A stretch of 64,000 nt of DNA, taken from Adiantum capillus-veneris (Eukaryota > Streptophyta > Polypodiopsida > Polypodiales > Pteridaceae). The stretch covers positions 9,450,809 through 9,514,808 of the forward strand of contig CM043959.1 of NCBI GenBank assembly GCA_014529385.2, written 5' to 3'. A program made the position numbers and the translations under genes. Shown here piece after piece: positions 1-12,081 of this stretch. Position 1 is the first letter of the stretch. Every line of letters starts with the position of its first letter. Under the pieces are notes generated by a model. The model ran no database searches. It was not told the DNA's origin and saw only the letters and a program-made list of their open reading frames with translations.

Positions 1-2
1 TA

Positions 3-2043
3 GAGGCAAGCAATAAAGAAACTCTACTTTCAATGAAGGATGGTTTGCTTGCAGAGATACCATTTGTAGATGGAGCCAAAAAGCTCACTCTAGAAAAAGT
101 GGACATTAATCTATTGCTGAATCCAGATGCTGAGATCTCAGACACAATTATCTATGCTTGTCTTAAGTAAGTGTTACTATCTTGCTAACTTTGAAAACTC
201 AGATAATAGGTTTACTAACTCAGGTATACTCTCTGCAACTTGATCAAAAGTCAACTCCCACCGCACACCCACACGGAGGTGTTTCTTCTTGATCCACAAA
301 TGTCAGTGATTATTAGACAGAAGAGCAGTCCATCAGGGACCTTTGAGAGTTGGTTTCTCCACTATGCTATGCTGGAAGTAACTGTCATCATCTTTCCATA
401 TGAGAACAACCATCACTGGAGTCTCATATGCCTTGATGTTGACCAATCAGCAGTGTGGGTGTTCAATTCAATAAAAGGAACCCACCCTGAAATTAGGTTG
501 TAAGTTTTATGTATCAGAAAGTGTTTCTTATAGATATCCATGTAAATTTGAAGCCTCAAGCTAACATCTTGATACTGCTTTGTGCAGTTGTATAAAGAGG
601 TTGTTTCTTGCTTATGGCAAGCTATGTGGAAGGTATGAACTATACAAGGCCCCCATCAAAGATGTACCTGTCCCAAATCAAATCGATGGAAATTCTTGCG
701 GCTGGAGATGTCTTCTCCATGCAGAATATGTCCTACAAAGCTACTTTGCATTAAAACCTTTCATGACTAAGGTAACCATTTGGCAATGCATTCAGTCAGT
801 TTTGGTTTAGTTTATACAAGACTTCTCACCATGTGGTCTTTCAATTTTGCAGAGTGCTTTAAAAAACTACACATATGATTATTTGCAAAGATACCAGGTA
901 AGTTTAATACAACACCTGCTTACTATGTTCAGCCCCAGAGAACCTGAAGATAGCGACTTGGACGACCGCACAATTGATATGACAATACATGACGTGCCAC
1001 CATGACAAACCCCTGCATCAGATACAGTGGAATCACAACGGGCCGAGGGGGTAATATCAACCAAAGATGAAAGAGCTGAGGATGAGGAAAGGTCAAATGA
1101 GCATATGTAAGGTGCTAGTGTACAACCAGAGGGGCTTATGGAGGAGACAATGAAAGAGCCAAGTCAGCCAGTGGAGGAGCCAAAAGAGCCTATGGATGAA
1201 ACCCTGGATGAGGAAAGCAGGCCTAGGGATGAGCAAACTGGTATGGATGAGGCAAGGATGGATGATGCAAGCCGGCCAACCGAGGCAGAGGAAAAGACCT
1301 TGGAGGAAACCTTGAATGAGGTAGAAAGAGCCATGGGGGAGACCCTTGATGAAGATGTGAATGATGAAGCTATAGCAGAGGAGAGCAACAACAACAACAA
1401 CACTACAGAGACCCAGTATGGACCCTTGCTACCTGTAGATATGGTTGTTCCGGTAATGTCTATTCAAGTATGGCAAAATATGTTCAGCTTCTAACTACTT
1501 ATATGTACTTGTCAACTTTTACAGAGGTTGATTATCTTGGACCTCAATGGATTGGTGCTGATGCGCGTGCCTCTCGGTGACACAGAACCCTTTGAGGATT
1601 TGCGAACATTTTGGATGGGAAATTGTCGAGTCGTGGTTCGTCCAGGAACCAAGGAATTTATTCAGTTTCTTCTTCCGCGCTTCAGAGTTTCCATATGGTC
1701 TTCAATGCAAAGGCAAAACTTGTTACAATAGTTTGCGGTGTATGATCAAAGAAAATGTGTTACCGTCGAGGGCCACTACCACCCTAAAAAACCACATTTA
1801 CCTCTTTTGTACAAACCGTTTAGCCAAATCGGTGTACCCTTTGATGCAACTAAAACACTACTAATTGATGATACTCCTGAAAAGGGAGAACTAAATCCAC
1901 TGGGAACAACTATCTCACCACCTTCTTTCGAGGGGCATTCCTTTGATTTTTACCTTGAAGACATTCTGATTCCATACTTACAGAAATTGTATCTCAGTCC
2001 ATTGTTCACGGACGAGTTTGTACTTTCTAATGAATTAAGATGA
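3..2043 (+). pseudogene. HU1: Ulp1/C48 protease - acidic linker - FCP1-like phosphatase fusion, 5' end outside window
   Basis: Five exons can be read in one continuous frame: 3-167, 224-499, 588-771, 853-1452 and 1525-2043, with GT donors and AG acceptors. Exons 1-3 give a Ulp1-type cysteine protease domain. The catalytic His is in NHHWSL, an Asn sits at the usual Asp position (VFNS), and Gln and Cys are in NQIDGNSCGW. Exon 4 continues with NYTYDYLQRYQ, then a long Glu/Pro/Met-rich acidic stretch (about 1138-1440). Exon 5 joins in phase 0 and encodes an FCP1/NIF phosphatase-like domain: DLNGLV, RPGTKEF, IWSSM and LLIDDTPEKG, where plant relatives also read DLNG. Nonsense codons are at 1003 (TGA), 1108 (TAA) and 1729 (TAG), so this copy is probably dead or relies on undetected splicing. 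The window opens inside the linker before the protease; by analogy with HU2 an H3-like domain should lie to the left. It converges on U1. Confidence 0.75.
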
Positions 2044-2073
2044 CTCTTCTATCATGTCTTTGTCTTGTCTAAC

Positions 2074-2075
<2 letters not shown>

Positions 2076-2141
<66 letters not shown>
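2076..2141. repeat. (GA)n microsatellite
   Basis: An uninterrupted GA dinucleotide run of about 65 bases lies between the 3' ends of HU1 and U1. The long Ser-Leu reading frame over it on the minus strand is an artefact of the repeat. Confidence 0.95.
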
Positions 2142-2146
<5 letters not shown>

Positions 2147-2335
2147 ACATGCTAAAGAAATGTATTTCAAGCACACTTATATTCACAGGGCACAATTGAC
2201 AAATGAGCTCAAAAAATTTCATGTATTGAAAGTCATTCGTATACACTTGGGTTCACAAGAATCTCTATTGCATTGACACTATTTCAACTCGACCATCCAA
2301 CTCTTTGCACAAAATATATTTTTCCCTTCGCCGCA

Positions 2336-3400
2336 TCAGCTTATGGTAACCACCAACATTAGGCCATTCTCTTTATCAATCACTTCCACATCCACAGCAG
2401 GATTATCTTCCAAACCTGCAGAAACCTGGTCCATAGGAATGTACTTATCTTTGAGCAGTTGTGATCGCATATACCAAAAGGAGACTAACAGTGATTGGCT
2501 TGCAATCATGTACTTGACAACTAGAGTATGAAGCGCGACCTCGCACCGTAAGACAATCTCTTCCTTTACATACCATCCTCTGTCAAGAAGTTTGTCACAG
2601 GATGACTGCTGAAATGACTTGCACATGAACATAGTTTTCGTAACACGGATATTGTAGCTATGAAACAACTCTATGAAGAGTGCAGCAGGACAGAAGTTTG
2701 CAATTCTAACCAGTTTGGTGGGAATAGAGCTACGTAGAGACCTCTGTATATCCTTATAGAGCTTACTTCGCATTGCTTCCACCATTGTTTCCTCGGGAAC
2801 TGGCCAGTCCACAGTGTTCCAATTGGTTGGTAGAGGCAGTTTCACCAACGTGCCATTCTTATTCCCTGAGCTGAGTTGGTAGAAGTGGTGGTAGAAAAAT
2901 ATTCCTTCATCAGCCAGGCTTTTGTTGCTCCTCCCTGAATACTGTAGAGAACCAATGTGGGCATGAACAACAAGGAAGAGGCCTATTATGCACTCCACAG
3001 GCTCCCATTTCTCATAAGAAGAGGGATAAACATCTGCAATATATATAACAAGAGTTAAACTAAGAGTATCAATAAGTAAAAATGACAAATCTAATGTAGT
3101 TGAGCTGTGAAGAATGGAGACATTGCTCATAAGAAGAGGGATAAACGTTGCAAAATATATAAAAAAAGTTATAATGAGAGTATCAATAAGTGAAATGACA
3201 AATCAAATGAAGTTCAGATGTCAAGAGTACTTAAAATTGCAACGTGGTTGATGTATATCTGATACATTTCCACTATTTGCTATCACGTCTGGATGGGTAA
3301 ACACATGCTGAACAAGAACTTCCTTTACAGATCTTTTGCGGATTTCAACTTTGAAATCCAACACTCTGGCCTTCCATGCTGAGCGGTAAACATTGATACC
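2336..3400 (-). pseudogene. U1, 3' part: unknown transposon-associated protein (exon 2 and end of exon 1)
   Basis: This is the 3' part of a two-exon minus-strand gene. Exon 2 runs 3033 to 2336, and the tail of exon 1 is 3400 to 3244. The rest of exon 1 is at 14534-14317, beyond a nested retrotransposon insertion. The protein matches U2 (16015-17216) along its whole length: YPSSYEKWEPVE aligns with YPSNRTDWQPVE, ADEGIFFY with ADNGIFFY, and MFMCKS with MFICKS. The intron lies at the same codon phase as in U2; its donor here is a weak GTTGCA where U2 has GTAAGT. No stop codon is visible in exon sequence, so the frame (about 355 residues with the insertion ignored) was open until the insertion. 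The family is not recognised and no function is assigned. It ends 290 bases from HU1, tail to tail. Confidence 0.7.
3010..3236. repeat. Tandem duplication across the U1 exon 2 / intron border
   Basis: A block of about 115 bases starting CATAAGAAGAGGGATAAAC at 3010 is repeated from about 3127 with several substitutions. It covers the start of U1 exon 2 and the adjoining intron, so the intron carries a decayed second copy of the splice acceptor region. Confidence 0.75.
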
Positions 3401-3667
3401 TGTGATTAGTTTTTGAAGTTCTTAAAGTCGAAAAGAATGTAGCAGGGCATATCTTTCGTTAGCATGATTTGAAAGATTGTTGAATAGTCTATTAAATAGA
3501 GCTTATACGAATGAGTTGAGATATTAAGGAGGTTCGAGCTCCGTACAACGAAGTGCGCCCATATATTTTGCTCCTCTGTTGTATCAAAACTCTACAAAGA
3601 TTCATCAATACAAAGATCTCTTTCTCTATCTTTTGCTATCGATCTCTATTATTCGGTTCCCGTGACA
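3401..3667 (+). repeat. Gypsy A 5' LTR, internally deleted
   Basis: The first about 130 bases and the last about 140 bases of the family LTR are present. Roughly 850 bases between them, as seen in the gypsy B LTRs, are missing. The start reads TGTGATTAG where complete copies read TGTAATAGGATTAG. Confidence 0.9.
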
Positions 3668-3669
3668 AT

Positions 3670-3681
3670 TGGTATCAGAGC
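3670..3681 (+). promoter_or_regulatory. Primer binding site of gypsy A
   Basis: TGGTATCAGAGC lies two bases after the 5' LTR and is complementary to the 3' end of plant initiator tRNA-Met. Confidence 0.9.
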
Positions 3682-3699
3682 AAGCGGTTGATTCTGGAC

Positions 3700-4110
3700 A
3701 TGGAAGGATACGAGAGGAGGATGAAGGAGAAAGAAGACCTGATTCGGCGACTATGAGAAGATCTGAAAATTGCAAATCGGGAGCGTGATGAGGCTCTGCG
3801 GGGAAAAGCGGCACCAGAGCTTGATATCTATGTAGACCTTGATGGCCAACATGAAGGTGAAAACCATGCTAATCCACCTAGAAACAATAATCATCGTGGC
3901 GGCGCTGGGGTACCGCCAAAAGAAACGATGACGATATGGGAGAAGCCACAACCAAATCATTCTTAACGAAGGCTAAGCTTAAAGAGTTTGATGGCATAAG
4001 AAAGATATGCGTAGATTTAGAAGCGTGGATTGAAGAACTCAAAGATTTGGATTATACTTTCAATATCGAGAACACGACCATGAGACTTTCGAATGCTCGA
4101 GCAAGATGAC
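3700..4110 (+). pseudogene. Gypsy A gag remnant
   Basis: A short frame starts at 3700 (MEGYERRMKEKEDLIRRL). It is broken by a TGA at the position following RRL that gypsy B shares, then continues with EDLKIANRERDEAL and a later segment LKEFDGIRKIC. This is only the N-terminal and part of the middle of a gag polyprotein. No zinc knuckle and no aspartic protease (DTGA/DSGA type) was found. A coiled-coil composition (Glu, Arg, Lys, Leu) is visible at the start. Confidence 0.6.
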
Positions 4111-4867
4111 CGATAAGACAATACGTACCAAGATGGCTCAATTGGAGACTTTTGGCGATGCGTACGATAAAGGTAAGTCATCTACCCCTTCTTTGTGATG
4201 TTTTATGTCTTTGATACGTCCTTTGAAAGCTTCTGTGAGATCGAATTTATGCGTAGAAGTTGAGATTAAAATTTGAATTTCTTAATTGATTTGGATAGTA
4301 TTCATTGCTTCTTATCGTCTAAATTGATTGAGAAATTAAACTTGAAATTAAATCGAGAAGTTAAAAGACTTGTGGACTTAACTAGTGGTAATAATAGTTT
4401 CACAAAAGAGTTAGTAGAATTTTTATTTTTTTTTCTTTGAAGAGTCGAAATCATAAAGATGATTTCTATAACATAAACATTGATATGCATGATGTTATCA
4501 TTGGTATCAATTAGATCATTGAAAATCATGTTTTGATTGATTGTTAAGAAAGAAAAATATATCTTTAATCATTTTATGATGATAAGTCACACTCTTTGTG
4601 GAAAGAAAGAGATTCTAAATCTAGTTTTGGCAATGGAATTGATAAGGTGACTTAGATAAGAGTGTGAGACGTTGCTTGTGTTTGCTAATGAGATTAAAGA
4701 GAATCTGGGGATAAACATAAAGAGACAAATCCAGAATTTATAGAGGATCTCTTACATGAAGTTAAGGATGTGTTCCGGACGATCTTCCTGGTATACCTCC
4801 GCCTAGAGCGGTAGACCATGCCATAGATCTATATCCAGGAGCGACACCTTATTCCAGATCTCCATAC
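4111..4867. other. AT-rich noncoding filler in gypsy A between gag and reverse transcriptase
   Basis: No long reading frame is present on either strand. In an autonomous element this interval would hold the end of gag and the protease. The same filler is present in gypsy B (40129-40935), so it was already in the common ancestor of the two copies. Gypsy B has additional copies of a 26-29-base segment here. Confidence 0.7.
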
Positions 4868-7475
4868 GGGTTCAATATTGATGAGCTTAAAGAGCTCAAG
4901 ATACAACTTGATGATCTTTTGAAAAAGGGTTTCATTAAACCTAGTGTATCTCCTTGGGGTAGTCCTATGTTATTCCAAAAGAAAAAGGATGGTACATATA
5001 GGTTATGCATCGACTATAGGGGATTAAACAAAAAGACCATTAAGAACAAATATCCTCTTCCTCACATAGATAAACTGCTTAGTCATTTGAGTGGTGCCAC
5101 AATATTTTCAAAGGTTGACCTTCATTCTAGCTACCATCAAATCCGTATCAAGGCCGAGGACATTCCAAAGATTTCTTTTCGTACACGTTATAGACATTAT
5201 GAATTTAGAGTTCTTGCTTTTGGTTTGACTAATGCACCAACAACTTTCATGTGCTTAATGAATAACATTTTTCACCCGTATCTTGAGGACTTCATTCTGG
5301 TATTCTTGGATAATATTTTGTGTATTCTACGAATGAAGAAGATCATGCATTGCACTTAAAGAAAACATTTGAGGTTTTGCGTGAACATAAATTGTATGCC
5401 AAAGTAAGTAAGTATTCTTTTGCAAAGGATCAGATTGTGTATTTGGGAAGAGTGATTTCTAAAGAGGGGATTCACATTGATCTTGATAAAGTTAAGACTA
5501 TGTTAGTAAGAGATGTAAGAAGCTTTATGGGTCTAGCACAATATGAGAGAGCACACATTAAATATTTCTCTAAGATAGCAAGTCCTTTGACCGAATTGAC
5601 CAAGAAAGACAAGGGTTTTGTGTGGACTTCTACCTGCGAGACTGCTTTTGAGACCTTGAAGGCTAAAATAGCAAAAAATAGTGTTTTGAAAGTTCCTGAG
5701 ATGGGCAAACCATTTGTTGTGTCATGTGATGCTAGTGGTGAACAACTAGGGTGTGTTTTGACACAAGAAGGAAGAGTGGTTGCATATGAGTCTAGGAAAT
5801 TAAGACGACATGAATTGAACTATGCAACACGTGATCTAGAATTGCTTGCTTTTGTTCATGCATTGAAACATTGGCGTCATCTTTTGCTTGGTGTAAAATT
5901 TGAATTGCGTACTGATCATCAAAACTTGAAGTATATTTTCACTCAGCCATTGTTAAATAACAAACAAAGAAGATGGATTGAATTGTTGGCTGAGTATGAC
6001 TTTGATTTGAAGTATTTGTGTGAAAAAGAAAATAAAGTTGCAGATGCATTGAGTCGTAGGCCCATGTGTAATTTGTTGACTGTTGTGCGATCCAATTTGA
6101 TTGATTAGATACATGCTGAAGTTGAAAATGATTCCTTTTATATGCCTATTTTTAAATTCTTGCGTGAGAATATTGGTGAGATGTATGAAAACAGATATCG
6201 CTTGTGTATTCCTGCAAATTCTTCTTTTAAGAGTCAAATTCTGCATGAGTGTCATAATTCACCTTTTTTTGGTTATCCTGGATTAAATAACACATATGAA
6301 AAGATTAAAACCTTATTCTTTTGGCCGCGTATGAAATTGGATGTTAAGAATTATGTGTGTGAGTGCTTTTAATGTCATCAAGCTAAGATTGAGCATAAGA
6401 GGATGCCTGGTGACCCTCAACCCTTAGACATTCCTTTACAAAAGTGGGAGTGTATATCCATGGACTTTATCATTAGACTTCCACTACTCGTGGAGGGTAT
6501 GATTCGATCTTTCTGGTGGTAGATAGACTCACAACACAAGCTCACTTCTTTCCTGTAAAAATAACTGATACTGCATTGACCATTGCATACTTGTTTATGA
6601 AAGAGATATTTTGTTTGCATGGCATGCCCAAGAGCATAGTGTCTGACAGAGATTCTAATTTTACTTCTCATTTCTGGAGAGCGACTTTTGACTCTATAGG
6701 TACCCAGTTACGCATGTCTAATGCTTTCCATCCTCAAACCGATGCGAAAACGGAGAGAGTGAATCGTATTTTAGAAGATATGTTACGAATGTATGTCAAT
6801 GAAAACCAATCTAATTGGAATGAATATTTGCCTTTGGTTGAATTTGCATACAACAGTTCATATCATTCATCTATTAGGATGACTCCGTTTGAGGCAATGT
6901 ATGGCTATAACTATCCCACACCTATAAATTTTTCTTAGCTCGAGGAATAAGGTAGAACTGTCACGTGAGATGCTTGAGAAAATGGATAACGAGTTGGCCA
7001 AAATCAAGGGGAATATTAGAGAATCTCAAAAGAGACATAAACTGTATTATGACAAGAAACATCGTGTTGTGGAGTATGAAACTAGTGATATGGTTTTCTT
7101 AAAGGTCATTCCTGAGAAGTCTCATTTGATTCTTGGAAAGGATAGAAGATTGTCCGCATGATTTGCTGGGCCATTTAAAATTTTGAAGCGCATTGGTTCA
7201 TTACCTTACAAATTGGAATTGCCTTCTCATGTTAAAGTGCATCCTGTATTTTATGTGAGTATGTTCCTAATGTGCATCATGTTTTACAAAACAACTCTAA
7301 GTTGAAAGATGACGGACCATTGACTGTAGAACCAGACTTAGTACTAGATAGGCATTTTAAACATCTGAGAAATAGAGACATTGTGGAAGTTTTGGTTAAG
7401 TGGCAGAACTATCTAGTAGAGGATGCATCATGGGTTGATCTTAGTGTTTTGCAAAGAGAATTTTCCTCTCTTTAG
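4868..7475 (+). pseudogene. Gypsy A pol remnant: reverse transcriptase, RNase H, integrase, chromodomain
   Basis: Domains in order are as follows. Reverse transcriptase (about 4900-5340) has [10 protein letters not shown] and a catalytic motif reading FLDN instead of the usual (F/Y)xDD. RNase H (about 5690-6060) includes CDASGEQLG and RTDHQNLKYI. The integrase zinc-finger region is about 6240-6390, and the core (about 6460-6940) shows DRDSNF and a PQTDAKTERVNR block. A chromodomain-like end (7272-7475) contains VLVKWQNYLVEDASW. Breaks are a one-base loss near 5320, TAG at about 6106, TAA at about 6370, a frame change near 6938 and TGA at about 7159 (also in gypsy B). A segment just before the integrase finger is missing compared with gypsy B. 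It cannot encode an active polyprotein. Confidence 0.85.
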
Positions 7476-7505
7476 ACCAACTCTGAGGATAGAGTTAATT
7501 TTGAT

Positions 7506-7515
7506 AAGGGGAGAA
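7506..7515 (+). promoter_or_regulatory. Polypurine tract of gypsy A
   Basis: AAGGGGAGAA directly precedes the 3' LTR start TGTAATAGG. Confidence 0.85.
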
Positions 7516-8195
7516 TGTAATAGGATTAGTCTTTGAAGTTCTTAAAGTCGAAAAGAATGTAGCAGGGCATATCTTTCGTTAGCACGATTTGAAAGATTGT
7601 TGAATAGTCTATTAAATAGAGCTTATAGGAATGAGTTGAGATATTAAGAGAGAACATATATTATTTTTTTTAAATAATACACTAAAGACGGATTTGATAA
7701 AGATTAATGAATAACAGATAGTCTGTCTATGAACAGATAGTCTGTCTATGAATATTAAAATTGAGATTTTTATTAATATCAATGTTTTATATTTATGTGT
7801 TTCAGCTTAAAATGCATGGGTAGGCTTAAAATAAGTTGTAAAAGTAGTGGAGACCCAAAAATATAGGTTTTATGAGTTGCGACCTAAAAGTTACGTTTTT
7901 AGCAAAACAGAGACGTTTTTTTGTAATTCTGTCCACGCTAACTTGTAGACCAACCTATTCCCGTGGTTTTGAGTACCTGGATTGCTCTGTTCTGAGTTTG
8001 TTTGTAAAAGTTATGATGAAAACAAACAGAAGGCAGCAGCAGTGTAGTATACACAGGAACAGACAAACATACAACATCATATAGCTCTCCCTGCTATCAA
8101 CCAAGAAGTGGAATGTTTCTTCATGATAGAGTATGGCAATTGAGATTATGAAAGTATATAATTATACTTTTTAACTTTGATTATCATGTTGAATT
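7516..8195 (+). repeat. Gypsy A 3' LTR, first part
   Basis: This is the 5' portion of the 3' LTR, interrupted at 8195/8196 by the copia element and resumed at 13770. It carries a direct repeat of ACAGATAGTCTGTCTATGA near 7720-7750, which the gypsy B LTRs carry only once. Confidence 0.9.
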
Positions 8196-8279
8196 TGTTA
8201 GGAAATAAGACGTAGCTAAAAAGATAATTGAGTAGATTACTTAATGGAGAGAGACAGATTTATATACACGAGATTATAG

Positions 8280-8348
<69 letters not shown>

Positions 8349-9004
8349 CACGATATACGTGGTTCACCCAATGTGGGCTACGTCCACGGGAAAGCAGCCA
8401 CTCAATGGCTTTAGTACTTCAAAACAAAAAGTAGTTTACAAAGGGATTATAGCCTTAATGGAGCTCCCGCCTTCCTTCACTCTCACCACCTCACACTCAC
8501 CTTGTTGCATCAACTTCACACTATGAAATGTGTGTAGAAATGGCCTCCTTTTATAGTCCAAAAGGGCTGCCCTCTCTTATGAGAGACAGCCATGTGTAGC
8601 CGCCCTTGTGCGAATAAGTCCAACTCGGACCCTCCAATCCGCCCATGTGTGGCGGCCCTTGAGAAGACAAGTCCGCTTTTGAATTCGGCCACCGGCCAAC
8701 GGCCATTGACTTCCGACCACCGGCCATCGACCATTGACTACCGGCCACCGGCCAACCGACCGGTTGTTTTCCGACCACTTTCGGGCCGCCGGCCGGCCAT
8801 AATATTTCGGCGAAAAAAAAAAGTCTCGGGGGCCTCCACCCCCGAGGCCTTTTAATTTTCCCGTGATTCTTGTCTGTGAAAATTTTGGTTTTCGGTGAGT
8901 GATTTTCCTTCACGCACTATGGCTTCTCCTCATAATGGGGGCCTTACAAATGTGCGCTTTTACCACAGAAAATTACAAGGATAAATCAGGCTCCATACTT
9001 AACA
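8196..9004 (-). repeat. Copia 3' LTR
   Basis: 809 bases long, starting TGTTAGGAAA on the plus strand and ending ACTTAACA. It includes a (GA)n tract at 8285-8344. It differs from the 752-base 5' LTR mainly by small insertions and deletions and the length of this tract. Confidence 0.95.
8285..8344. repeat. (GA)n microsatellite inside copia 3' LTR
   Basis: An uninterrupted GA run of about 60 bases. The other LTR of the same element has only about 14 bases here (13105-13119), so the tract changed length after insertion. Confidence 0.95.
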
Positions 9005-9064
9005 ATCTCCCACTTGGAGACTGATCTCCAAACCAAATCTGTGACTGCTTTCCATTCTGGCTTC

Positions 9065-12000
9065 TTATCCTTGAATGCCGATTGAAGATGAGCAAAAGCT
9101 CAACTTCTCCTTGTTGACCACCTTTGTAAACATGTCTGCAGGATTTTCACTTGTATGCACCTTTCCTAGCTTTAGTTCTCCCTCTTCCAAAAGAGTGCGT
9201 ATGGAGTGATATCTCACCTCAATGTGCTTTGTCCTTGAATGAAAGGCTGAGTTCTTCACAAGATGGATAGCGCTTTGGCTATCACTATACAAGACACAAT
9301 TGTCTTGTTTGAATCCAAGCTCTTCTAAGAATCTCTGAAGCCATAGAATTTCTTTGCTTGCCTCTGTCATTGCTACATACTCTGCTTCCGTGGTAGAAAG
9401 TGAAACCACTTTCTGCAGCTTTGAAGCCCAGCTTACTGCTGTGCCTCCAACCGTGAACACATAGCCAGTAGTGCTCCTTCGAGTATCTTTGTCACGTGCC
9501 ATATCTGCATCAGCATACCCTTCTAGAAAAATATCAGTTCCTCCAAAATACAAAGCATTTGTTGTTGTCCCTTTTAGATACCTAAGTATCCACTTCATAG
9601 CTTGCCAATGCTCTTTACCTGGGTTGTCCATGAACCTACTCACAACTCCCACTGCATGTGCAATGTCTGGCCTTGTCCAGACCATAGCATACATTAGAGA
9701 ACCTACCGCTGCAGCATATGGAACTTTAGACATATAGGCTATCTCCTCTTGTGTTTTGGACACATATCCTTCGTTAGTTTAAAATGACCAGCCAAAGGTG
9801 TAGAAACTGGTTTTGCATTTTGCATTGCAAACCTTTCTAGTACCTTCTTGATGTAATCTTCTTGAGATAGCTTTATTGTCTTCTTCGTCCTGTCCCTTGA
9901 TATTTTCATACCAAGTATCCTCTTTGCAGCACCTAAATCTTTCATTGAAAAAGATTTGGACAGCTCCTCTTTTAGGTCTTTGATGTCCTGCATGTTAGAA
10001 CTTGCAATCAACATGTCATCAACATACAACATTAGGATGATGAATTTCCCATCTCTCAAATTCTCCGTGTAGACACAGTGATTCGAGTTGCATCTTGTGA
10101 ATCCATGATCCAACATCCATCGATCAAACTTCAAGTACCATTGTCTTGATGCTTGCTTTAAACCATACAAGCTCTTCTTTAATCTGCAAACCATTTTCTC
10201 CTTACCTTTTACTTCATACCCCTTTGGTTGAAGCATGTTGATTTCCTCCTCTAAGTCACCGTGAGGGAATGCCGTATTTACATCCATTTGCTCGAGATTT
10301 AGATCATGAGCAGCCACAAGGCTTAAGACAAGCCTAATTGAGTTCATTTTTACAACAGGAGAAAATATTTCATTGAAGTCAATACCTTTCTTTTGAGAAA
10401 AACCTTTTACCACAAGCCTAGACTTGTACCTTTTCTTCCCACCTTCTTCTTCCTTTAGCTTGTACACCCATTTGTTTTGAAGTGCCCGCTTACCTTTAGG
10501 AAACTCAACCAACTCCCATGTTTGGTTACGATGTAGTGAGTCCATCTCCACTTGCATGCTCTTCGTCCATTCTTCTTTGGATTCATGTTGCATAGCTTCT
10601 TCATATGATTCCGGCTCTCCAGAATCTGAGATCAAGAGATGGTTGAAGGAAGGAACAAACCTTTCTGGAGGTCTACTTGCTCTTGTAGATCTTCGGGGAA
10701 TAGGTTGAGGCTCCTCATTTGGTTGACGTTGTTGCACATTGTCACCGTTTGCAGTCCTTGAGTCTTCACCGTCCTCAAGCTCCATGTACTCATCACCTGT
10801 TTCTTTTGTTTTTTTTCTTTCCAAGTAATCTTTGTACATATTTTGTTCGTTAAAAATTACATCCCTACTCCTTAAGATTTTACCATCTTCAGGATTCCAT
10901 AGGCGATACCCAAAGTCTCCTTCTCCATAGCCAATGAAGAAACACTTTTTGGACTTTGCATCTAACTTTGATCTTAGGCTTCTATCTATATGCATGAAAG
11001 CCTCACACCCAAACACTTTGAGAAATGCATAATTCACCGGTTTACCTGTCCATGCCTCTTCTGGAACTCCCCCATCCAATGCCGTTGAGGGTGACCGATT
11101 GATTAAGTACACAGACGTACTTACAGCTTCCGCCCAAAGCTCAAGCGGTAGGCCTGCATGTAGCCGCATGCTTCGTGCTCGTTCCATGATTGTCCTGTTC
11201 ATCCTTTCCGAAATCCCATTTTGTTGAGGTGTCCTTGGGGTTGTCCTTTGCCTCCAAATGCCATTGCTAGCACAAAAGCTTTCAAAAGCTTGGCTGCAAT
11301 ATTCGCCTCCATTGTCGGATCTAAGGCATTTAACCTTGGTACCTGTTTCATTCTCCACAAAGGCTTTCCACCTTTGAAATATGGAAAATACATCGGATTT
11401 ATTCTTCATGACATAAACCCATGTTTTTCTAGTCGCATCGTCTACAAATGTTACATAGTACAATGAGACACCAAGTAATGGTGTATTTACAGGACCCCAA
11501 ACATCAGAATGAACCAACTCAAGTTTTTTATTTTTTCTTTCATATCCTGATTTTTGAAATTTTACCCTCTTTTGTTTACCATAAACACAATCTTCACAGA
11601 ACTCTAAGTCCACTTCTTTCAAACCTGGTAGAAGATTCTTTGTTTGAAGGATTTGCATTCCTTTGGCACTCATATGCCCAAGTCGGTAGTGCCACACCGC
11701 ACTGTCAACTTCTGTAGTTGCTGCACAAGCTGAAGGTTGCGTGCTAACAGTACACAAGTAAGGTGTACCGACTTTTTCACCCTTGGAAACCACCAAAGAT
11801 CCCTTTGAGATCTTCCACTGTTTGTTTCCGAATGCAATGTTGTGACCTTCATCGTCCAATTGTCCTGTAGAGATCAAATTTTTGCGAAGAGAAGGAACAT
11901 GCCTAACATCTTTAAGCTTCCATTCATTTCCGTTAGCAGTTTTGACAGAAACTGTACCTTTGTCGACAATCTCACAAGCTTCATCATCTCCCAAGTATAC

Positions 12001-12081
12001 ATACCCAAAATTACCTTTGGTGTAGTCTTGGAAATGTTGCTTGTGTCGTGTCGCATGGAATGAAGCCCCGGAATCTACTAT
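9065..12081 (-). pseudogene. Copia pol: protease, integrase, reverse transcriptase, RNase H
   Basis: Read on the minus strand. The protease motif DSGASFHA follows the in-frame TAG that separates it from gag. A GAG-pre-integrase region has His/Cys residues (WHYRLGHMS, FCEDCVYGKQ). The integrase core has HSDVWGP, RSDNGGEY and a downstream QQNGISERMNR block. Reverse transcriptase has YVDDM and RNase H has STTEAEYVA. The frame 11994-9739 is open for 751 codons and holds most of pol. A frame change near 9765 separates the RNase H end (9763-9065). Apart from that shift and the upstream stop, the enzymatic motifs look intact, so the copy is relatively young. Confidence 0.93.

Noticed and set aside
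896-915. GTAAGT at 898 as the end of the HU1 Cys-side exon
   Set aside because: The frame continues past it and stays homologous to HU2 (NYT...IQH...REP/REE), so this GT is not used as a donor in my model.
2052-2246. Ser-Leu repeat proteins over GA/CT runs (also 29122-29583, 54748-55240, 56029-56253, 63165-63407)
   Set aside because: They are translations of dinucleotide microsatellites, open in several frames at once, with no conserved flanking protein.
8551-8913. Frames in the copia LTRs (also 13317-13593)
   Set aside because: They cover LTR sequence with imperfect CACCGGCCATTGAC repeats and differ between the two LTRs by frame-changing indels.
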